DNA from: Lumbricus rubellus | Lineage: Eukaryota > Annelida > Clitellata > Crassiclitellata > Lumbricidae | Reading direction: 5' to 3' | Assembly (NCBI GenBank): GCA_945859605.1 | Contig: OX243816.1 | Coordinates: 30,003,068-30,067,067 of the forward strand | Length of the DNA stretch: 64,000 nt | Shown: one piece after another, positions 57,841 through 64,000 of the stretch | How positions within the stretch are numbered: position 1 is the first letter of the stretch | Layout: each line of letters opens with the position of its first letter | Made by a program: the position numbers and the translations under genes | Notes under the pieces: model-generated | Database searches by the model: none | What the model saw: only the letters and a program-made list of their open reading frames with translations | What the model was told of the DNA's origin: nothing

Positions 57841-60250
57841 CTGGGAGTCAGTCTCGTTTTTGTATATCTGTGATCAAGAAGCTGTTTGCGAAATACATTT
57901 GCTCAGGAAGATCATTTCGCGTTATCTGCGATGCTCATCAGAAACCATGTGATTAGAAATAGAAGCTCAAACAGACCAACATCTTCAGCAAATCATGACT
58001 CAAATCAACTCGTTTTATAGGATAACTGTGTTCGTAAGATTAGTTCTCGAGTTGTTTGCGCTGATACTCGACGACACCAATTTTTATGTTTGTTGACTGG
58101 TTGCGTTGAGACACATTTTGTCTGATGTCAGCGATCACCGAATGCATTTTCTCAGTTGTCGTATATGCCAGTGACTTCTACACTGCCTAAATAAATTGTT
58201 ATACTGCTTATTATATTTATGTGAAATTGAACAGTGTACACAGTCTCAAGACAATTTGACATCTCTTGAAATAATCAAATTGGTCGTTCAAATTGATGTG
58301 CCTTCAAACGTATATTAACTTGCAATATTCAGTTTGGTTCAAAATTACTTGACTTGAAACGTATATGCTAGTTCATGTTAACCAGACTTTAAATAAATTA
58401 GGGTATATGTATATTCTTGTTGAAATTGAAATGCTGAGCATATATGGGTTGGTTCCATTTTAACTTGACGTGACCTCACAAATATATATGCTGCTTCAGA
58501 TCGAAGTGACTAGAAATATAAATGTTGCTATGAGTTGGTTGAATAGTGCTGTAGAGCAACGTTGTGTCACAGCCACAAGCCACCTATACAGAATTGTTGT
58601 TTTGTATATTTTAACCAATAACTGACCTATACATTCAGTGCACAGTGTAATTTGTCTGATGCCACGGGTTGTATGTCTGTATTTTTCATGCAGATTACAT
58701 AGAACATGTTGGATTAGAATATCATTAGATTGGCGTTGATTAAAGTGTGACTTGCTAAATCCCAATACAAATGTTGAAGTGCTAGGTAACATGGACACAT
58801 GGATGTTTCTTTGATCCAGAATCGAAGTTTTGCCACTTTCAAAAGAACCGACAAGAAGAGTTTCTTATAATTATGTGTATTCCATCATGTGTTCGAGAAA
58901 ACATTCTTTCCAATCATTATTTTGTAATTATTGTAAGATCTGTGGGGGTTTTTAGTCTGAAGAGCTCCATTAGCGAAGCATTGTACATGTGTGATATGAA
59001 CTTAGGATTATGCTACTGTAGTCATCTTTTAGCTAAGGATTGCAATGTGAGGGCATCATATCTCAAGCCGATGAGCTATAGAAGGTCCATTATAGACAAT
59101 GCAGTTTTGGTCCTGTGAATTTAGGACAAATGTCCCAATGTTATAACAACTCAAGGGTATTGTTTTGTAAAGATGACTTTGGTTTAGTACATGAATTAAA
59201 CGTTAGCCTGGGTGTTAAATTTGAGACCCATGCGCATCATATGTACTGTTTGTTATGAAGTGTTAAGCTTTGTTTATCACAAAAAAATTAATGATATTAT
59301 GCTCTGTAATTTCAATCGAGTAGTCACACTGTTTGGCATGCTTAGCGCTTGGGTTCAAACAACAATATTGTACATAATTGCCTGCATGGTGAACAGGTGT
59401 GACATTCCCCAGCTATGTGGTTGTAAATGCTGTACTGTGGTGCTAAACCTTGTGATCTGTGGATAACATACATCTTTGCTACATCTTTCCATCAATAATA
59501 ATCTCAATTGTCATGGATTAAATGTGTAGTGAATATTTCGCTCGGGTTATGTTGATCCTTTCGATTTGTGTTTGTTGCGATCCCTCATCGGAGCGTTATG
59601 ATCTTGTAAAACTGTTGCTGTTTCCAAGATCACTGAAATCTATACGAGACATTTAATGATCTGCTGTTGATCGATAGACTGCACTCTTTTCTGGGACTTT
59701 TCAGCTACTGAAAATAGTTTACTTAATTAAAATTTAATTAGAAAATTATTTAGACCTATTTCTAAAATGATATAATTTAAGTTTAAATAAATAATTTGAT
59801 AAATAAATTTAATTTAAGTTTAGTTATATTATTTCATTTCCACTCTTAATATATTTTAGAATCAGAGGCTGAGGTTTAACCCTTAAGAAGCCTTCCACAA
59901 TTCTTCTGAATTTGTTCAGTTCTGGAACCTTCTGTTTTCTGGAACCTTTTGTGTAGAAAAAGCAGTGTTTATACACATGTAGTATAAAGAGCACAATTCA
60001 CACCATAGTCACACTGTACAATTCAGAGTAGCAACACTGTCTCATTATTTGACAACTGACCAGTTTTTAAAATCCTGCAGTATATTTTGCCTTTTAATGT
60101 GATCTTGCGAAAAAAAATTCTTGATTTGCTATTTTCTGTTAATTGTTTTAGATAGTCCATATTTTATAAAGTGTAAAGGTTTGATCTGCAAATATTGTTT
60201 CATAAATGCAGTTTGTTATTGTAAATTATGTACAGTTTTGTAAATTTTCT
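57841..60250 (+). other. PLXN: 3' UTR and downstream flank of the plexin gene
   Basis: AT-rich DNA without coding signal follows the stop codon. The first AATAAA is at 58190-58195; more AATAAA-like signals follow to about 58395 and near 59788. The true cleavage site cannot be chosen from sequence. No recognisable repeat is present, so a long 3' UTR is plausible. Short ORFs here have no family resemblance. Confidence 0.5.
58190..58195 (+). terminator. First polyadenylation signal AATAAA after the plexin stop
   Basis: A canonical hexamer about 350 nt downstream of the stop codon. Use is inferred only; other copies follow. Confidence 0.35.
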
Positions 60251-60544
60251 GTAAAAATGTGTAAAAACTTTGGCTTATTTAGCTTGCAGTATTGATGCAT
60301 AGGGTTTATGTATAAGTAGAAATTTGTTGGCTATTCCTACCTGTGTCGAACAATCAAGAAACTGACTTGTAATGCTTTCATTGTACATATGGTCCAAGCA
60401 TAATGTGGATTTAACTTACTTTCAATGTATATTAAAATCTAGAAGATGTTTGTTTTGAAAATTGTGTTTTGTTGACAATAATTGTGGCAATGAGTGCAGC
60501 ATATTTTGTCTTTAAATTAATGCAATCATTTAAAAAAATTTACT

Positions 60545-60850
60545 CTGGTCTCCGTTTCTCAGGGCCGTCATTCGCTGTGCTCCGCTGCCTGACGGTGCTC
60601 GTGGTGACTACCTTGCCCCTTTTCTTATGCCACTACAATGCAGCGAAGAGCATTCTCGGTGGTAGGTCCAGCTATCTGGAATGGCCTCCCTGCAGTTTCC
60701 GCTCACTTCCCCGTGATTCTGTTGGCTCTTTCTTTCACCTTCTCAAGATTTTTCTTTTTGACTAGGTCAGGGTTGGGAATGCCTCTGAGTAGAGATCTTG
60801 AAGAGGCACTATATAAATTTGTGTGATTGATTAATTGATTGATTGAGTAA
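60545..60850 (+). mobile_element. LINE 3' end (family A) with SINE-type tail and (GATT)n
   Basis: 60638-60765 encodes RRAFSVVGPAIWNGLP and a short C-terminal stretch, the 'RAFSV.GP.LWN.LP' block that closes CR1/L2-like ORF2 proteins. It continues into gggaatgcctctgagtagag, cttgaagaggcactatataaatt and gattgattaattgattgatt. This links the tail found on the SINEs to a LINE. Confidence 0.8.
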
Positions 60851-60899
60851 ACATATTGATACACAAATAGTGACTAAAATTTTCAACTGTATATATATA

Positions 60900-61045
60900 C
60901 AGGGTGAGAATTGCCGGGGGGTTGGGGGGGTTCAACCCCCCCAGTCTTTCTTAGAGCCCCATGTTAAAGTATGTTTTTCGTACCCCAATTTTAAGTTTAT
61001 CATAGGCCAGCCCCTCCCAGTTATTTTTCCACAATTCTCATACTG
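60900..61045 (+). mobile_element. Short hAT-type MITE (copy 5)
   Basis: 146 bp. It begins cagggtgagaattgcc and ends cacaattctcatactg, with tatatata on both sides (an 8-bp duplication in an AT tract, so less decisive). It lies about 10 bp from the mariner at 61056. Confidence 0.75.
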
Positions 61046-61055
61046 TATATATATA

Positions 61056-62352
61056 CGAGGGTTGATCAATAAGTAATGAGAAAAATATATTAGACAGCTG
61101 TTTTTTGCAGAATTTTTATTTTTATTTATTAACTTACTTATTTAGCAGAGTTTTGATTGTTAAATGGTCACGTGGGCCATTACTGTGGTTGCTAGGCAAC
61201 CGCCGGAAGCCGTCTACCCAGCGGCTGTTGTAAATAATGGATAAAAACGAGAAACGTGCGGTTATTAAATATTCGCATTTAAAAGGATTTACTCAAAATG
61301 AGATTGCAACGGACATGAAGAAGGTTTTAAGGGACAATGCCCCTTCACAGGCTACAGTCTATCGGTGGGTAGCTGAATTTAATCGCGGTAGGCAATCAAC
61401 TGAAGACGAGCACCGTTCTGGCCACCCTATTGAGACCTGTGCCAACGAAAACGTCCAGTTCGTCCAGGATCTGATACAGAAAGATCGGCGGGTTAATATT
61501 AGAAATGTAGCAGATTGTTTGAAGTTGTCGTACGGCACAAACCATCATATTATTACAGACATTTTGGGGTACTACAAGGTCTGTGCTCGATGGGTTCCAC
61601 GAATGTTAACCCATGAAAACAAGCAAGTCCGACTAACAACTTCTCGTGAAAATCTCGACCTTTTTAGAGAAGACCAGGCAAAGTTTCTACGCAGATATGT
61701 CACTATGGACGAGACTTGGGCTCACCACTTTGATCCCGAGACAAAACTTCAGAGTATGGAGTGGAAGCATGTCGATTCCCCGACACCGGTCAAATTCCGC
61801 AAAATTGCATCAGCGGGTAAAGTTATGGCATCCGTATTTTGGGACAGTGAAGGTATTTTGATGATTGACTACTTGGAGCGTGGAAAGACTATCACGGGTG
61901 TCTACTATGCACAGTTAATCCGAAAACTTCGCATGGCTATTAAGGAAAAACGTCGAGGGAAGTTGCGTCAAGGTATCGTGTTTCATCAGGACAATGCTCC
62001 AGCTCACACCTCGTCTGTTGCAATGACTGCAATTCGCGAGTGCGGCTTCAAACAGCTACAAAACCTACCCTATTCTCCAGACCTGGCACCATCTGACTTC
62101 CATCTGTTTCGTTATCTGAAAAATTCGCTTCGCGGACAGAAATTTGACACTGATGAAAGTGTTATGCATGCCATAAATGACTGGTTTTAGGGGGTGGATA
62201 AAACTTTCTTCCTGGAGGGTGTAAAATCACTTGAACATCGCTGGGGAAAATGTGTTGAACTTCAAGGAGATTATGTTGAAAAACTATAAAACAATTTTGG
62301 TCCAGATTTGCTGTCTAATATATTTTTCTCATTACTTATTGATCAACCCTCG
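61056..62352 (+). mobile_element. Nearly intact mariner transposon
   Basis: 1297 bp between TA dinucleotides (61054-61055, 62353-62354) with perfect 43-bp terminal inverted repeats beginning CGAGGGTTGATCAATAAG. It contains a mariner transposase ORF with one premature stop. Perfect ends imply a young insertion. Confidence 0.93.
61237..62190 (+). pseudogene. Mariner transposase (DD34D), one premature stop
   Basis: 317 codons to TAG at 62188-62190; about 32 further in-frame codons follow to a TAA at 62287. A paired helix-turn-helix N-terminus (residues about 1-115, with ATVYRWVAEFNRGR) precedes a DDE catalytic domain: Asp158 in VTMDETW, Asp252 in FHQDNAPAH, Asp287 in APSDFHLF, spacing 34 between the last two. 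The enzyme cuts and pastes the element at TA. The read-on segment carries the usual FFLEG and EHRW motifs, so the TAG is a point lesion rather than the natural end. Only the last ~10 percent is lost. Confidence 0.92.
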
Positions 62353-62354
62353 TA

Positions 62355-63186
62355 TATGGTGTGTAGGGAAAACCAGAGGATTCGTATACACTGAGCATCC
62401 TATCATTGTAGTCTGTCATGGACACTGGACAGTTTGATATTTCCCACAGTTGTTCGAGTCGCCGTGAATTGATCATTATGTTGGCCACATGTGAATATAA
62501 CGTGGGTGATGCTAATTATCACATATCACATTTCACATGTAACCTACGTGTTTCATGTGGTGGATTTTTTAAAATCACTCATTAAGCATAATTAGGCTTT
62601 ATATAATAATGCCATTTGTAGCTTAGATCTAACAATGTTGCAAGGGTTAGGTTTATCGACAATCAAGCTAGACTACGCTTTTTATGCTTGAGCATGAGCA
62701 TAATAAATTTTTTTTTATCAATGGATCCTACTCTTCACGACCTTAGACGATCATAATGCTTTTTATTTTTTGGACCGCTATAATTATTGTTCTGTGTAGA
62801 CAACACTTCTGACTGGCAGATCATAATTTCTCATGTGGTCTAGACTTTACCAAAGGCTTCGCACCACTACCACCACTAAATAATGAATATTATTGTCCTT
62901 TAAATAATACCTTCATTGTATTCACTCTCTTTGATTTGGGTAGAGGACTAAGCTGGAGTCGAAATCTCGAACTGAATTTCAGCCCTGGCTTCACTGACAG
63001 TACTGTACATGCAGTAGGCATAATATAGCCTACTAACCACTAGGCTATATAGGCTTAGTATGACATTATGCTATGAAGTATAATATATAAATACATTTAG
63101 GCCTATATGTAATTGATATAATAATATTATATTCATTTGGCCTGCATGAGATTTTTCATCACTTTAAGGGTCTGGGCCCTCGATAT
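62355..63186. other. Downstream intergenic DNA
   Basis: AT-rich with no gene or element recognised; a few taggcct-type strings occur at 63025-63110. Confidence 0.6.
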
Positions 63187-63424
63187 TGGTGGGGCACGGT
63201 GGTGTAGTGGTGGAGTCGTTGCCTTGGAGCCGCAATGTTCGAGGTTCGAATCCACCTCGCCGCGTAAGGACCTTGCAATGGGCAAGTCCTTCACTCACAA
63301 TAATTGTTCAGCGCTTCGGCGTGAAACTCCGATGCAGTGTCCACTCTCCATTCGGGAGCGCCTCTGAGTAGTGAGAGCTTGAAAGGGCGCTATATAACAA
63401 ATGCACATACAAACAAACAAACAA
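63187..63424 (+). mobile_element. tRNA-derived SINE (full-length copy E)
   Basis: The best-preserved copy: gcacggtggtgtagtggtgg (A-box region), B box ggttcgaatcc at 63243-63253, body gggcaagtccttcactcac...gcgtgaaactccgatgcagtg, tail gggagcgcctctgagtag...cttgaaagggcgctatataac, then (acaaac)n. Confidence 0.88.
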
Positions 63425-64000
63425 ATATTATCGATATCGTTAATGACGATATCTCTTATATACGTAGGCCTATGTCACCATAAACCAGCACACGAAGTTT
63501 AGACGGTATAACCGACGAGGAGCTGCGCAGACATTGTAGGGGAAGCCGGGATAATCTCGACCACAGGATAACTGGCCCAGGCTTCCTCTACACCAGACTG
63601 AATCCTATAGCGTTTGATGCGAACGAGGAAGATTGAGCAAAGAGACCGATGAGACTAAAAACCAAATAGCATGAGCTCATCTGTAGTCACTCTGACACAG
63701 GTAGTATGCAAAGATAGGCAGTTTAGTCAATCAAAGTTTTTAGTTTTTAAACAGATTATAGTCTCTTGAATAAGTAGCCCAATGCACAGTAGGTTCAATA
63801 CAATACTAAAAAATACGAGGATCCAGACGATCACATACAAAGTTTTTTACTCATGGAATGATAGTGACAGGACTACAAATGATAGAAAGAGACATAGAGA
63901 CTGAGCGACTGAGACAGATGCAGACAAAGAGAGAGGAACACGGATCGCGTGTTTAGGCCCTGTTCAGGAAATTCTCACAAACTTTTTAATTTGTTCTATA
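63425..64000. other. Terminal intergenic DNA
   Basis: Nothing recognised beyond purine-rich gagacagag-like stretches at 63870-63940. Confidence 0.5.

Noticed and set aside
60469..60826. Independent small genes
   Set aside because: The frame with FSVVGPAIWNGLP is the decayed C-terminus of a LINE ORF2.

Overview
This is a window of animal nuclear DNA: AT-rich, full of introns and densely packed with repeats. It is dominated by one large split gene on the + strand that encodes a plexin, the single-pass semaphorin receptor family. Frequent 'taggcct' strings, (GATT)n, (CAT)n and (TA)n tracts, tRNA-derived SINEs ending in a 'ggcgctatataaat' tail, and several DNA-transposon MITE families suggest a marine invertebrate, perhaps a deuterostome. 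The species cannot be fixed from the sequence alone.

Layout. 1-2450 is non-coding upstream DNA with one hAT-type MITE. 2450-2815 may hold a 5' non-coding exon (weak evidence: a good splice donor and a local rise in CpG). 2816-12519 would then be intron 1, or simply upstream DNA, and carries MITEs, one SINE, a LINE scrap and microsatellites. Coding exons 1-34 lie between 12719 and 57840. I could join all 34 with GT/AG sites and consistent phase, giving 5550 nt (1849 residues plus stop) with no frame break. In order they encode a signal peptide, sema domain, three PSI and about four IPT domains, one transmembrane helix, a juxtamembrane coiled coil, and the split RasGAP-like domain with its inserted Rho-GTPase-binding domain. 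57841 to about 60250 is the 3' UTR and flank. 60545-64000 is repeat-rich and includes a nearly intact mariner.

The introns are a layered record of transposition. They hold a 5'-truncated LINE with an uninterrupted reverse-transcriptase ORF (intron 29) whose 3' UTR was hit by a hAT MITE; a 3.8-kb hAT-flanked element containing a giant hairpin with tandem-repeat arms (intron 13); a 1.26-kb foldback flanked by TA that itself carries a 75-bp piggyBac-type insertion (intron 23); a 9-bp-TSD foldback (intron 7); a foldback with GGACAATTACCCCC arms (intron 18); a decayed transposase-like gene (intron 12); and many SINEs whose 3' tail is the same as the 3' end of a LINE also present here.

Most notable observations: (1) the usual Arg-Arg pair of the plexin GAP finger reads Arg-Ser, because of the nucleotide that completes a codon split across intron 24, while the other catalytic Arg is kept; (2) two unrelated foldback elements carry the same 30-bp unit built around telomere-like TTAGGG strings; (3) SINE and LINE copies in the window share one 3' tail; (4) a paralogous empty site documents a TTAA insertion inside a foldback.
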